The position numbers and the translations under genes are program-made. The notes below the pieces were generated by a model. That model saw nothing but the letters and a program-made list of their open reading frames with translations. It made no database searches and was not told the origin of the DNA. This document shows, piece after piece, positions 28,552-37,824 of a stretch of DNA of 64,000 bases. Location of the stretch: the NCBI RefSeq assembly GCF_003173715.1, contig NZ_CP029550.1, positions 6,402,001 through 6,466,000 of the forward strand. Reading direction: 5' to 3'. The DNA comes from Methylobacterium durans. GTDB lineage: Bacteria > Pseudomonadota > Alphaproteobacteria > Rhizobiales > Beijerinckiaceae. Numbering within the stretch: position 1 is the first letter of the stretch; each line of letters begins with the position of its first letter.

Positions 28552-30753
28552 ATGTTCGACGTACAACGCGAAGAGCTGATGTGGGGCGACCGCAAGCTCG
28601 TCCTTGAGACCGGCAAGGTGGCCCGCCAGGCCGACGGCGCCGTGGTCGCCACCTACGGCGAGACCTCGGTGCTCGCCACCGTCGTCTCCGCGAAGGAGCC
28701 GAAGGCCGGCATCGACTTCCTGCCGCTCACCGTGAACTACCAGGAGCGCGCCTACGCCGCCGGCCGCATCCCGGGCGGCTACTTCAAGCGCGAGGGCCGT
28801 CCGAGCGAGAAGGAGACCCTGGTCTCCCGCCTGATCGACCGCCCGATCCGTCCCCTCTTCGTCGAGGGCTGGCGCAATGACACCCAGGTCGTCGTCACCG
28901 TCCTGACCCACGACCTCGAGAACGACCCGGACGTGGTCGCGATGGTGGCGGCTTCCGCCGCGCTGACGCTGTCGGGCGTGCCCTTCATGGGCCCGATCGG
29001 CGCGGCCCGCGTCGGCTACGTCAATGGCGGCTACAAGCTCAACCCGCTCGTGACCGAGCTCGACGATTCGACCCTCGACCTCGTCGTCGCCGGCACCCAG
29101 GACGCCGTCCTGATGGTCGAATCGGAGGCCAAGGAGCTCTCCGAGGACGTGATGCTCGGCGCCGTGATGTTCGGCCACAAGCACTTCCAGCCGATCATCG
29201 AGGCGATCATCCGGCTGGCCGAGAAGGCCGCCAAGGAGCCGCGTGATTTCTCGGCGCCCGAGAACGCCGACGTCGAGACGGCCGTGCTGGAGATCTGCGA
29301 GGCGGAACTTCGCGACGCCTACAAGAAGACCGTCAAGCAGGAGCGCTACGCCGCCGTCGACGCCGTGAAGGCGAGGGTCGTGGCCGCCCTCTGCCCGGCC
29401 GAGGGCGAGCAGAAATTCGCCCCCGAGAAGGTCAAGGCGGCCTTCAAGGAGGCGCAGTCGAAGGTCGTTCGCTGGAACATCCTCGACACGGGCTCGCGCA
29501 TCGACGGCCGCGATGTGAAGACGGTCCGCCCGATCGTCTCCGAGGTCGGCGTGCTGCCGCGCGCCCACGGCTCCTCGCTGTTCACCCGCGGCGAGACGCA
29601 GGCGCTGGTCGTCGCGACGCTGGGCACCGGCGAGGACGAGCAGTTCATCGACGCGCTGGAGGGCACGTACAAGGAGACGTTCCTCCTGCACTACAACTTC
29701 CCGCCCTATTCGGTCGGCGAGACCGGCCGGATGGGCTCGCCCGGGCGCCGAGAGATCGGCCACGGCAAGCTCGCCTGGCGGGCGATCCACCCGGTTCTGC
29801 CCCCGGCCCACGAGTTCCCGTACACGATCCGCGTCGTGTCCGAGATCACGGAGTCGAACGGCTCCTCCTCGATGGCCTCCGTCTGCGGCGGCTCGCTGTC
29901 GCTGATGGATGCGGGCGTGCCGCTGCGCCGCCCCGTCGCCGGCATCGCCATGGGCCTCATCCTCGAGGGTGAGCGCTTCGCGGTGCTCTCCGACATCCTC
30001 GGCGACGAGGATCACCTCGGCGACATGGACTTCAAGGTGGCCGGCACCGAGGAGGGCGTCACCTCCCTCCAGATGGACATCAAGATCGCCGGCATCACCG
30101 AGGAGATCATGCGGGTGGCGCTGGCGCAGGCCAAGGACGGGCGCGCCCACATCCTGGCCGAGATGGCCAAGGCCCTGACCGCGGCGCGGCCCGAGCTCGG
30201 CGAGTACGCGCCGCGCATCGAGACCATGCAGATCCCGACCGACAAGATCCGCGAAGTGATCGGCACGGGCGGCAAGGTGATCCGCGAGATCGTCGAGAAG
30301 ACCGGCGCCAAGATCAACATCGAGGATACCGGCATCGTGAAGATCGCCTCCTCGGACGGCAAGGCGATCAAGGCGGCCTACAACTGGATCCGCTCGATCG
30401 TGGCGGAAGCCGAGCCGGGCATGATCTACGACGGCACCGTCGTGAAGACGATGGAGTTCGGCGCCTTCGTGAACTTCTTCGGCGCCAAGGACGGCCTCGT
30501 CCACATCTCGGAGCTCGCCGCTCAGCGGGTCGCCAAGGTGACGGACGTGGTCAAGGAAGGCGACAAGGTGAAGGTGAAGTTCCTCGGTCAGGACGACCGC
30601 GGCAAGATCCGCCTCTCCATGAAGGTCGTCGATCAGCAGACCGGCGAGGACCTCACCGAGAAGCTGAAGGCCCAGCGCGACGCCGAGCGGTCCGAGCGCG
30701 GCGACCACGAGCCCCGCCGCGAGCGCGGCGAGCGCCGCAACGCCGGCGAGTGA
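28552..30753 (+). CDS. pnp: polyribonucleotide nucleotidyltransferase (PNPase)
   Basis: 733 residues. 3'-5' phosphorolytic exoribonuclease of the RNA degradosome. Two RNase PH domains (from [12 protein letters not shown]; second around [43 protein letters not shown]), a KH domain near 555-615 ([32 protein letters not shown]) and an S1 domain near 620-690 ([30 protein letters not shown]), ending in a charged Glu/Arg tail. The ATG at 28552 fits homologues. An in-frame ATG at 28543 would add three residues. Confidence 0.97.
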   Translation: MFDVQREELMWGDRKLVLETGKVARQADGAVVATYGETSVLATVVSAKEPKAGIDFLPLTVNYQERAYAAGRIPGGYFKREGRPSEKETLVSRLIDRPIRPLFVEGWRNDTQVVVTVLTHDLENDPDVVAMVAASAALTLSGVPFMGPIGAARVGYVNGGYKLNPLVTELDDSTLDLVVAGTQDAVLMVESEAKELSEDVMLGAVMFGHKHFQPIIEAIIRLAEKAAKEPRDFSAPENADVETAVLEICEAELRDAYKKTVKQERYAAVDAVKARVVAALCPAEGEQKFAPEKVKAAFKEAQSKVVRWNILDTGSRIDGRDVKTVRPIVSEVGVLPRAHGSSLFTRGETQALVVATLGTGEDEQFIDALEGTYKETFLLHYNFPPYSVGETGRMGSPGRREIGHGKLAWRAIHPVLPPAHEFPYTIRVVSEITESNGSSSMASVCGGSLSLMDAGVPLRRPVAGIAMGLILEGERFAVLSDILGDEDHLGDMDFKVAGTEEGVTSLQMDIKIAGITEEIMRVALAQAKDGRAHILAEMAKALTAARPELGEYAPRIETMQIPTDKIREVIGTGGKVIREIVEKTGAKINIEDTGIVKIASSDGKAIKAAYNWIRSIVAEAEPGMIYDGTVVKTMEFGAFVNFFGAKDGLVHISELAAQRVAKVTDVVKEGDKVKVKFLGQDDRGKIRLSMKVVDQQTGEDLTEKLKAQRDAERSERGDHEPRRERGERRNAGE

Positions 30754-30782
30754 TCGCCTCCCGCCACGCCTGAACGACGCGG

Positions 30783-30809
30783 AGCGCGGCCCTTCGGGGC
30801 CGCGCTTTT
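30783..30809 (+). terminator. rho-independent terminator of pnp
   Basis: AGCGCGGCCC, loop TTCG, GGGCCGCGCT, followed by TTT, 30 bp after the pnp stop. Confidence 0.88.
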
Positions 30810-30889
30810 CGTTTCGAGGCGGTCCGCGTGCTGCCGCTTTGTGGTCTTCTCCGCCCGCGCGAATCGCCGTAACGGAAAGGGAGGCCGCC

Positions 30890-31528
30890 ATGTCCGACGA
30901 ACTCGTCTTCTACACGACCCCCATGTCCCGCGGGCGCATCGTCCGCTGGATGCTGGAGGAGGTCGGTGCGCCCTACCGGGCCGAGATCCTGGAATTCGGC
31001 CGCTCGACACGGTCGGCGGAGTACCGCGCCATCAACCCGATGGGGAAGGTCCCGTCGATCCGACACGGCGACACGGTGGTGACGGAGACCGCCGCCATCT
31101 GCGCCTATCTGGCCGACGCCTTCCCCGAGGCGAACCTCGCTCCGCCCCACGGCGGCCGGGCCCGCGGCCCCTATTATCGCTGGATGTTCTTCGCGGCGGG
31201 TCCCGTCGAGGCCGCCACCACCAACAAGACCCTCGGCGTCGTGGTGCCGGACGATCCCCGCATGCGCGGCATGGTCGGCTACGGCAGTCTCGCCTCGGTG
31301 GTGGACGCCCTCGAAGGTGCGGTCTCGGGCCGGGACTACATCTGCGGCGATCAGTTCACGGCGGCCGACGTTTATGTCGGCTCGCATCTCGGCTGGGGCA
31401 TGGCCTTCGGCACGCTGGAGAAGCGCCCGGCCTTCGAGACCTACGTCGCGCGCCTCAACGCGCGCCCGGCCGCCATCCGGGCCCGGGAGATCGACGACCG
31501 GCTGCTTGCCGAGCGGCAGGCTGGCTGA
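30890..31528 (+). CDS. glutathione S-transferase family protein
   Basis: 212 residues. N-terminal thioredoxin fold (LVFYTTPMSRGRIVRWMLEEVGAPYRAEILEF; NPMGKVPSIRHGDTVVTETAAICAYLADAFPE, with the glutathione-binding VPS and E-T/S-A motif) and helical C-terminal domain (GDQFTAADVYVGSHLGWGM). A Ser/Thr near the N-terminus is the likely thiol-activating residue. Substrate unknown. ATG at 30890 lies 7 nt after GGGAGG. Confidence 0.9.
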   Translation: MSDELVFYTTPMSRGRIVRWMLEEVGAPYRAEILEFGRSTRSAEYRAINPMGKVPSIRHGDTVVTETAAICAYLADAFPEANLAPPHGGRARGPYYRWMFFAAGPVEAATTNKTLGVVVPDDPRMRGMVGYGSLASVVDALEGAVSGRDYICGDQFTAADVYVGSHLGWGMAFGTLEKRPAFETYVARLNARPAAIRAREIDDRLLAERQAG

Positions 31529-31620
31529 AGCACGGGTGCGGTGCGGCACCGCCTCGCGGAACGCCGCCCCCCGCCCCGCGTTCGCCCCGCGAGAATCCCC
31601 CTAACCGGAGACGACACCCG

Positions 31621-31842
31621 ATGGCGAATGCGATGATCCACGACATCTTCAGCGGCGAGCAGAACCTGACGACGACGGAGCGTGCCGTCTCGGTTGTGCT
31701 CGGCCTCGGAATCGCGGCGGCGGCCGCGCAGCCGCGCCCGAACAAGCTCCTGAGCCTCGCCGCGCTCATCGTCGGGGCCGGGCTCGCCATCCGCGGTGCG
31801 ACCGGCCACTGCTCCATCAAGGCGGCCTCCGAGCATCTCTGA
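31621..31842 (+). CDS. DUF2892 (YgaP-like) inner-membrane protein
   Basis: 73 residues. NLTTTERAVSVVLGLGIAAAAAQPRPNKLLSLAALIVGAGLAIRGATGHCSIKAA has two helices and the terminal GHC motif of the DUF2892 family. Ends at a strong bidirectional hairpin shared with the convergent stress-protein gene. Function unknown. Confidence 0.8.
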   Translation: MANAMIHDIFSGEQNLTTTERAVSVVLGLGIAAAAAQPRPNKLLSLAALIVGAGLAIRGATGHCSIKAASEHL

Positions 31843-31860
31843 GCGGAGCCTCCGGAAACG

Positions 31861-31890
31861 AGAAAGGGGCGCCTCGCGGCGCCCCTTTCT
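31861..31890. terminator. bidirectional terminator
   Basis: AGAAAGGGGCGCC, TCGC, GGCGCCCCTTTCT: 13-bp perfect stem with A/T edges on both strands, between two convergent genes. Confidence 0.88.
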
Positions 31891-31911
31891 TCATGCGGGC
31901 TCTGCTTCGCG

Positions 31912-32181
31912 TCAGAGCGTGGTGGTGCGGCTGCGGCCGGCGACGAAGCCGTAGATCGCCAGCACGACGACGGCGCCGACGATGGCGCCGATGAAACCCG
32001 CGCCCTGGTTCGGCCCGTACCAGCCGACGGCCTGGCCGATGAAGGTCGCCACGAAGGCGCCGACGATGCCGAGGATGGTCGTCAGGATGAAGCCCGACGG
32101 CTCGTTGTTGCCCGGCATGAGGAACTTGGCGATGACGCCGGCGATGAAGCCGATGATGATGGTTCCGATGATCGAAAACAT
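31912..32181 (-). CDS. GlsB/YeaQ/YmgE-type stress-response membrane protein
   Basis: 89 residues with three hydrophobic helices. MFSIIGTIIIGFIAGVIAKFLMPGNNEPSGFILTTILGIVGAFVATFIGQAVGWYGPNQGAGFIGAIVGAVVVLAIYGFV matches the transglycosylase-associated protein family (PF04226). The family name is historical. Members are induced by stress, and no enzymatic role is known. Confidence 0.9.
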   Translation of the reverse strand: MFSIIGTIIIGFIAGVIAKFLMPGNNEPSGFILTTILGIVGAFVATFIGQAVGWYGPNQGAGFIGAIVGAVVVLAIYGFVAGRSRTTTL

Positions 32182-32401
32182 GGCTCGTGGATCCTGAGCT
32201 TCGCTGTAACCTGCGAAAGCAACGTGCCGACGGCCTCTCTGGTTGCGCCTCGCCAGGAAAGTTTGTCGCAGGCGGCCTGCGGCCCGGCATCGGGCTTTCC
32301 CGAGCCGCCGCCCGCCGTGGCCCCTTTACGGTCGCGGTGCTCCGGCGGCACAAGGCTCGGCGGGCCGCAGCGCCCCGAATCTGCGAGGATTGAAGGTCAG
32401 C

Positions 32402-32773
32402 ATGACGATCGAGCGTTTCGAGTCCGGCCCCCGCATGAGCCAGGCGGTCGCCTACGGGGATACGGTCTATCTGGCGGGGCAGGTCGCCGCCGACACGGTC
32501 GGCACCGGGGTCACGGCGCAGACGCAGGCGATCCTGTCCGAGATCGACCGGCTGCTCGCGGCCGCCGGCAGCGACAAGAGCCGGATCCTCGCGGCGACGA
32601 TCTACCTTGCCGACATGGGCACCTTCGCGGAGATGAACGCCGCCTGGGACGCCTGGGTCGACCGGGGGAACCCGCCTGCCAGCGCCACCGTCGAGGCGAA
32701 GCTCGCGGGGCCGCAATACCTCGTCGAGATCGTGGTGACGGCGGCGAGAGCCCCTGCCGGAGGGGCGCGGTGA
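32402..32773 (+). CDS. RidA/YjgF family protein
   Basis: 123 residues of the Rid superfamily, whose RidA members deaminate reactive enamines/imines. Motifs: GDTVYLAGQVAADTVGTGVTAQTQAILSEIDRLLAAAGSDKSRILAATIYLADMGTFAEMNAAWDAWVDRGNPPASATVEAKLAGPQYLVEIVVTA. The catalytic Arg of archetypal RidA (before the .C.Q./.E. region) is replaced by Lys in VEAKLA, so this is a Rid subgroup whose activity may differ. The stop overlaps the PotF-type start. Confidence 0.85.
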   Translation: MTIERFESGPRMSQAVAYGDTVYLAGQVAADTVGTGVTAQTQAILSEIDRLLAAAGSDKSRILAATIYLADMGTFAEMNAAWDAWVDRGNPPASATVEAKLAGPQYLVEIVVTAARAPAGGAR

Positions 32774-33879
32774 GCCGGCGCGGGCTCATCCGGGGGGCGC
32801 TCGCCGCCCTCCTCCTCGCGCCCCTCGCGGGACCGGCCGCGGCGCAGGCGCCCGAGCGCGTGGTCAACGTCTACAACTGGTCGGACTATATCGACCCGAA
32901 GGTGCTGGAGAGCTTCACCAAGGAGACCGGCATCAAGGTCGTCTACGACACCTACGACAACAACGAGATCCTGGAGACGAAGCTGCTCGCCGGCCGCTCG
33001 GGCTACGACGTGGTCGTGCCCTCGGGGCCCTTCCTGCAGCGGCTCATCAAGGCGGGCGCCTTCCAGCCCCTCGACAAGGGGAAGGTCCCGAACCTCGTCC
33101 ATGTCTGGCCCGAGATCGCCGGGCGGCTCGCGACCTACGATCCCGGCAACGTCCACGCGGTGGACTACATGTGGGGCACGACCGGGATCGGCCTCAACCT
33201 CGGCGCCGTGCGCGAGCGGCTCGGAGCGGGCACGCCCCTGAACACCTGGAACCTCGTCCTCAATCCGGGCAGCGCGAACAAGCTCAAGGATTGCGGGATC
33301 ATGATGCTCGACAGCCCCGAGGACCTGATCCCCAGCATGCTGCCGGCCTACGGGCTCAAGGCGGATTCGAAGCGCTGGGACGACATGACCCAGGTCACCG
33401 ACGCGCTCTACAAGGTGCGCGGCGCGGTGCGGAAGTTCCACTCCTCGGAGTACATCCAGGCGCTCGCCAACGGCGATATCTGCGTCGCGGTCGGCTATTC
33501 GGGCGACGTGCTCCAGGCGAAGAAGCGGGCAGAGGAGGCCAAGAACGGCGTCGAGGTCGGCTACGTCATTCCGAAGGAGGGCGCGCTGATGTGGTTCGAC
33601 GCCTTCGCGATCCCGAAGGACGCGCCCCACGCCGCCGAGGCCCACGCCTTCATCGACTACATGATGCGGCCCGAGGTGGCGGCGGCCAACACCAACTTCG
33701 TGTCCTACGCGAGCGGCAACCTGCCGGCCAAGAAACTCGTGAAGCCCGAGATCCTGAGCAATCCCGGCATCTACCCGGACGAGGCGACGATGCAGCGCCT
33801 CTCCACCAACACTGCCTGGGACGACCGCACGCAGCGGTTCGTCACGAGGCTGTGGACCCGGGTGCGCACGGGGCGCTGA
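32770..33879 (+). CDS. polyamine ABC transporter substrate-binding protein (PotF/PotD type)
   Basis: 369 residues. Signal peptide LIRGALAALLLAPLAGPAAAQA. The mature protein is the spermidine/putrescine-binding fold: VVNVYNWSDYIDPKVLESFTKETGIKVVYDTYDNNEILETKLLAGRSGYDVVVPSG, YMWGTTGIGLN, MLDSPEDLIPSMLPAYG. GTG start at 32770 overlaps the RidA stop. No permease or ATPase genes follow, so it is an orphan binding protein or serves a transporter encoded elsewhere. Confidence 0.9.
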   Translation: MSRRGLIRGALAALLLAPLAGPAAAQAPERVVNVYNWSDYIDPKVLESFTKETGIKVVYDTYDNNEILETKLLAGRSGYDVVVPSGPFLQRLIKAGAFQPLDKGKVPNLVHVWPEIAGRLATYDPGNVHAVDYMWGTTGIGLNLGAVRERLGAGTPLNTWNLVLNPGSANKLKDCGIMMLDSPEDLIPSMLPAYGLKADSKRWDDMTQVTDALYKVRGAVRKFHSSEYIQALANGDICVAVGYSGDVLQAKKRAEEAKNGVEVGYVIPKEGALMWFDAFAIPKDAPHAAEAHAFIDYMMRPEVAAANTNFVSYASGNLPAKKLVKPEILSNPGIYPDEATMQRLSTNTAWDDRTQRFVTRLWTRVRTGR

Positions 33880-33956
33880 GGCCGCAGCCCCCGGCCCGGC
33901 CTCGCGGTTCGCACGGGACCCGGCGCCACGGCTTCCATGCCGGAGCGGAATGCGCA

Positions 33957-33993
33957 GCGGGCTCCCCTTCCGGACGTGGGGAGGGGAGCCCGC
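33957..33993. terminator. GC-rich hairpin between convergent genes
   Basis: GCGGGCTCCCC and GGGGAGCCCGC pair perfectly around a 15-nt centre. No T-tract. Probably ends transcripts from potF-like and DUF3597 genes. Confidence 0.55.
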
Positions 33994-34077
33994 GCTCGAC
34001 GGGCCGATCTCGCGGCGTGCCCGGGCCGATGCTCGCAACCGCGAGCCCGCCGGGGCGGCGCGGGTGGCCGGACCCGC

Positions 34078-34514
34078 TCAGTCCTTCAGGTCGGCCGGAA
34101 CCTTGCCGCCATTCTCCTCCAGCTTCTTGATCACCTGCTTGTGCAGCCAGATATTCATCGAGGCCGAGTCGTTCTTGTCGCCCGAATAGTGCAATTCGTC
34201 AGCGAGCTGCTGGCGGGCGTGCAGGCTCGAATCGAGATCGAGCAGCTTCATCAGGTCGACGATGGAGGTGCGCCAGTTCAGCTTCTGCGGATTCTTGGAG
34301 GCCATCTCGTTGAGGACGGCCTCGACGTCGACCGAGCCACCTGACGAGGCCGCGCCGGCCGAGGCGGCGCCTCCTGTCGTCGCCGTGGAGGCCGGAGCGC
34401 TCGAACCGCCCCGGCCGGAGCGCTGGTCGGGGCGCCGGCCTTCTCGGCCGCCTCCGCCGAGCCTCCGCCGAACGGATGCAGGATCTTGCTGACGATGCTG
34501 CCGATGAGGCTCAT
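34078..34514 (-). pseudogene. DUF3597 domain protein, frameshifted
   Basis: The N-terminus MSLIGSIVSKILHPFGGGSAEAAEKAGAPTSAPAG and C-terminus VEAVLNEMASKNPQKLNWRTSIVDLMKLLDLDSSLHARQQLADELHYSGDKNDSASMNIWLHKQVIKKLEENGGKVPADLKD are both typical DUF3597, but lie in different frames. The break is at the CCCC run 34409-34412. One extra base gives the expected Gly/Ser/Ala linker (GGSSAPASTATTGGAASAGAASSGGS) and about 146 residues in all. Probably a sequencing error. Function of DUF3597 unknown. Confidence 0.8.
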
Positions 34515-34607
34515 GGCACGACTCCCTGGATGTTTCGCGCGTCTCGCGTGGGCCGCGCGCGGCGGCCGGTGGTCAACGGCGGTCGGCTTGGCCGTGTTCC
34601 TCGCAGC

Positions 34608-34769
34608 TCAGCGCTGGAGCTGAAGCCCGGCGCCGAGCAGCGCCAACCCGGCGACGAGGCACACCCCGCTCCATCGCTCCAGGGCCGGCGCGCGGGCCGG
34701 ATAGCGGAGCGAGGCTGCCGCCAGGCCCACGCCGGCCGCGAGGCAGAAGAAGCTCGTGAACACGATCAC
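34608..34769 (-). CDS. small two-helix membrane protein
   Basis: 53 residues from GTG at 34769: VIVFTSFFCLAAGVGLAAASL, a short basic turn, then VCLVAGLALLGAGLQLQR. CAGGG-type ribosome-binding site. Predicted inner-membrane hairpin. No family recognised, and the start is uncertain. Confidence 0.4.
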   Translation of the reverse strand: MIVFTSFFCLAAGVGLAAASLRYPARAPALERWSGVCLVAGLALLGAGLQLQR

Positions 34770-34874
34770 CCTGTCGCCCTGTCCTGCCCGGCTGACGGAC
34801 CGGGCATCCGGTCTGCGCCGCCGACCCGAGCCGACCGCGCGCTCCCCCCGAAAGTCTGGTTCCGGAGGGCTCGT

Positions 34875-34902
34875 CCGAGATGATCCGCGCGGATCATCTC
34901 GG
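34875..34902. promoter_or_regulatory. 28-bp perfect palindrome
   Basis: CCGAGATGATCCGC followed immediately by its exact reverse complement. It lies about 280 bp upstream of the sulfonate-type binding protein gene and in the gap after the small membrane protein gene. Candidate operator of a dimeric regulator. Confidence 0.5.
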
Positions 34903-35183
34903 CGGACATGGCACAGGCGAATCGCTCCGCGGGTTCGAATGTGCGGCGCATGGTGTTTGAGTGGATCAGCCGGGTGTCAAGATTGCTCAGCCGGCCTGCC
35001 GATGGGGGACGGAAACGTGATGCGGCCCGTTCCGGTTGCGGCCGAACCGACACGCGCGGTCCGCGGCCGGAGGTCGGTCGAGCGTTGCCGGCAACCCTAA
35101 TCCACGCCCCCACAATGGTATTTGAAGTTTTGCCCGCCTGTGGCATGGGAACGGCCCAATTCCCCCATCCGGATCTCCGCCGC

Positions 35184-36206
35184 ATGCGCCTCCTCCCGGT
35201 CCTCAAGGCGTGCCTCACGGCCGCCGCCCTCCTCGTCGCCGGCCCGGCCCTCGCGCAGAACGCGCCCGTACCCGTGCGCATCGGCGTGATCCCGGTCGTC
35301 GGGGCCGCCCCCGTCTTCGTGGCGAACGGTGAGGGTTGGCTCAAGGAGGCGGGCCTCGCGCCGAGCTTCACCACCTTCGAATCCGGCCCCAACATGATCC
35401 AGGCCCTGGCCTCCGGCACGATCGACGTCTACGTCGCCGGCATCGCGCCGCTCGCGGTCGCCCGCTCGAAGAACATCGACGTGCGCGTGGTCGCCGCCAC
35501 CGCCATCGAGGAGATGGTGTTCGTGGCCGGCCCCAAGCTTGCGCCCTACTTCAAGGACGGCGTTTCCAAGGCCGAGGCGTTCAAGGCCTTCCGCGCCAAG
35601 GAGGGCCGTGCCGCCCGCCTCGCGACGCAGCCGCCGGGCTCGGTGCCGAACACGACCCTGCAGCACTGGCTCTGGCAGGTCGCCAAGACCGACAAGGCCG
35701 ATGCCGAGATCGTGGCGATGGGCATCGACGCGACGCAGCAGGCGCTGCTCGCCGGTGCCGTCGATGGCGCCTCGATCCGCGAGCCGGCCCTGACCATCGT
35801 GCAGACCCGCAACCCGGCCATGAAGCTCGTGGCGACGGGGGGCGAGATGTTCCCCGACCAGCCCGGCACCGTGGTCGGCGTGTTCGGCGCCTTCGCGGAC
35901 AAGAACCCGCAGGCCGTCGAGGGCCTCGTCGGGGCGGTGGTCAAGGCGGCCGACCTCCTCAAGACCGACCCGGCCCGCGCCGCGGTCCCCGTGGAGCAGG
36001 CGCTCGGAAAGGGCATCACCGACGTGGCCACGATCCAGAAGGCCCTGACCTCCCCCGCCTCCCGCTTCACCGCGGACCCGCGCGCCATCATCGAGGCGAC
36101 GAAGAAGATGCAGGCCTATCAGGTCAGCATCGGTACCCTGGACAAGGACATCCCCGTCGACGGCCTGTTCGTGTCGAGCTTCTACGAGAAGGCGACGCAG
36201 CGCTGA
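35184..36206 (+). CDS. ABC transporter substrate-binding protein (NMT1/SsuA type)
   Basis: 340 residues. Signal peptide LKACLTAAALLVAGPALAQNA. The mature protein is the nitrate/sulfonate/taurine-type solute binder: VRIGVIPVVGAAPVFVANGEGWLKEAGLAPSFTTFESGPNMIQALASGTIDVYVAGIAPLAVARSKNIDVRVVA. It delivers an anionic or small aromatic solute to the permease and ATPase encoded next (gaps 22 bp and overlap). Ligand not determinable: sulfonates, taurine, thiamine precursors and nitrate share the fold. Confidence 0.9.
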   Translation: MRLLPVLKACLTAAALLVAGPALAQNAPVPVRIGVIPVVGAAPVFVANGEGWLKEAGLAPSFTTFESGPNMIQALASGTIDVYVAGIAPLAVARSKNIDVRVVAATAIEEMVFVAGPKLAPYFKDGVSKAEAFKAFRAKEGRAARLATQPPGSVPNTTLQHWLWQVAKTDKADAEIVAMGIDATQQALLAGAVDGASIREPALTIVQTRNPAMKLVATGGEMFPDQPGTVVGVFGAFADKNPQAVEGLVGAVVKAADLLKTDPARAAVPVEQALGKGITDVATIQKALTSPASRFTADPRAIIEATKKMQAYQVSIGTLDKDIPVDGLFVSSFYEKATQR

Positions 36207-36228
36207 GCCGGCGCCCGAAGCTCCACCG

Positions 36229-36981
36229 ATGAACCTGGTCCGTTCGACCCTGCTCGCGGCCTCCGGCCTCGTCGCCTTCCTGCTGTTCTGGGAGGCGATG
36301 CCCCGGCTCGGCCTGATCAACCCCGCCTTCCTGCCGCCGCCGAGCACGATCCCGACCGCGTTCCTGCGCGAGGTCTCCCTCGGGATCTGGCCGGAGGCCG
36401 TGCTGTCGAGCCTGAGCCATTACGTGGCGGGTCTCGCCGCGGGCGCCGGGGCGGGCGTCGGCCTGGGGCTCCTCAGCGGCATGTCCCGCTCCTTCGAGGC
36501 CTTCACCGCCTGGATCGTGCGGCTGCTCCGCCCGATCCCCGGCCTCGCCTGGGTGCCCTTCGCGATCATCTGGTTCGGGGTGCAACCCTCGGCCGCCGTG
36601 TTCATCATTGCGATCGGCGTGTTCTGGATCGTGTTCTTCGCGACGCAAGGGGCGGTGCGCGGCGTCGACCGCGACCTGATCGAGGTGGCGCAGGCCTTCG
36701 GCTTCCGCTCGCCGCTGGCGCGGCTCACCAAGATCCTGCTCCCCGCCGCCACCCCGGGCATCCTCGTCGGCCTGCGCACGGCTCTGGGCCAGGCCTGGAT
36801 GGCGGTGGTGGCCGCCGAGATCTTCGGCGTGCCCGGCGTCGGCCAGCGCATGATGCAGGCCTCGAGCCTCCTCTCCACCGATATCGTGGTCGTCTACATG
36901 CTCACCATGGCCGCCCTCTACGGCCTGTTCGATTCCGCCTTCGTGGCGCTGCAGGGCTGGCTCCTGCGCTGGCGGGCATGA
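36229..36981 (+). CDS. ABC transporter permease (SsuC/TauC type)
   Basis: 250 residues, about six membrane helices. The EAA-type loop is DRDLIEVAQAFGFRSPLARLTKILLPAATPGILVGLRTALGQAWMAVVAAEIFG. The LRPIPGLAWVPFAIIWFG segment is typical of SsuC/TauC permeases. Overlaps the ATPase gene by 4 bp (ATGA). Confidence 0.92.
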   Translation: MNLVRSTLLAASGLVAFLLFWEAMPRLGLINPAFLPPPSTIPTAFLREVSLGIWPEAVLSSLSHYVAGLAAGAGAGVGLGLLSGMSRSFEAFTAWIVRLLRPIPGLAWVPFAIIWFGVQPSAAVFIIAIGVFWIVFFATQGAVRGVDRDLIEVAQAFGFRSPLARLTKILLPAATPGILVGLRTALGQAWMAVVAAEIFGVPGVGQRMMQASSLLSTDIVVVYMLTMAALYGLFDSAFVALQGWLLRWRA

Positions 36982-37745
36982 CGGCGATGAGCGACGCGAT
37001 CATCGACATCCGGGCTCTCAGCCTCGCGTACGAGCGCGGAGGGCAGCGCAGCGTCATCCTGTCGAACCTCGATCTCAGCATCGCGCGGGGCGAGTTCCTG
37101 GTCATCGTCGGCGAGTCCGGCGTCGGCAAGTCGACGCTCCTGCGGGTGCTGATCGGCCTCGCCCGGCCGAGTTCCGGCAAAGTCCGCCTCGACACCCGGC
37201 CCGGCTGCCGCACGCCGATGGCCCTGGTGTTTCAGGATGCGCGGCTCCTGCCCTGGCGGCGGGTGATCGACAACGTCGCCTTCGGGCTCGAGGGCTCGGG
37301 CCTCTCGAAGGCGGAGCGCCGCGCCAAGGCCGCCGAGATGCTGGCCCTCGTCGGCCTCGCCGATCTCGGGGGGCGCTGGCCGCACCAGCTCTCCGGCGGC
37401 CAGCGCCAGCGCGTCGCCATCGCCCGCGCGCTCGCCGTCGAGCCCGACGTGCTCCTGATGGACGAGCCGTTCTCGGCCCTCGACAGCTTCACCCGCGAGG
37501 GCCTTCAGGACGAGTTGCAGCGGATCAAGGCGCAGACCGGCAAGACGGTGCTGTTCGTCACCCACGACATCGACGAGGCGGTCACCCTCGCCGACCGGGT
37601 CGTGGTGCTCGCCGGCAGCCCGGGCCGGGTCGCGGCCGAGGTGCGCATCGACCTGCCCCGCCCCCGCCAGCGCCGCGACGCCGCCCTGCTCGAGGCCGCC
37701 CGCAGCCTCAGGGCCGAATTGTCCCGGCGGTCCGCCGATCTCTGA
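36978..37745 (+). CDS. ABC transporter ATP-binding protein (SsuB/TauB type)
   Basis: 255 residues. Walker A GESGVGKST, Q-loop VFQDARLLPWRRV, signature LSGGQRQRVAIARAL, Walker B VLLMDEPFSALD, switch His in LFVTHDIDEAV. The LPWR sequence after the Q-loop is typical of the nitrate/sulfonate group. Drives import through the preceding permease. Confidence 0.94.
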   Translation: MTAMSDAIIDIRALSLAYERGGQRSVILSNLDLSIARGEFLVIVGESGVGKSTLLRVLIGLARPSSGKVRLDTRPGCRTPMALVFQDARLLPWRRVIDNVAFGLEGSGLSKAERRAKAAEMLALVGLADLGGRWPHQLSGGQRQRVAIARALAVEPDVLLMDEPFSALDSFTREGLQDELQRIKAQTGKTVLFVTHDIDEAVTLADRVVVLAGSPGRVAAEVRIDLPRPRQRRDAALLEAARSLRAELSRRSADL

Positions 37746-37824
37746 GACGGCAATCCCGGCGGGCCGGTGGTCCGACGGGTTCCTCCGGCGGGAACGGGGC
37801 CGGCGGGCCTCGCACGAAGGCGTC

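Noticed and set aside
27910..30891. Minus-strand long frame opposite rpsO-pnp
   Set aside because: Shadow of two highly conserved genes. No motif of its own.
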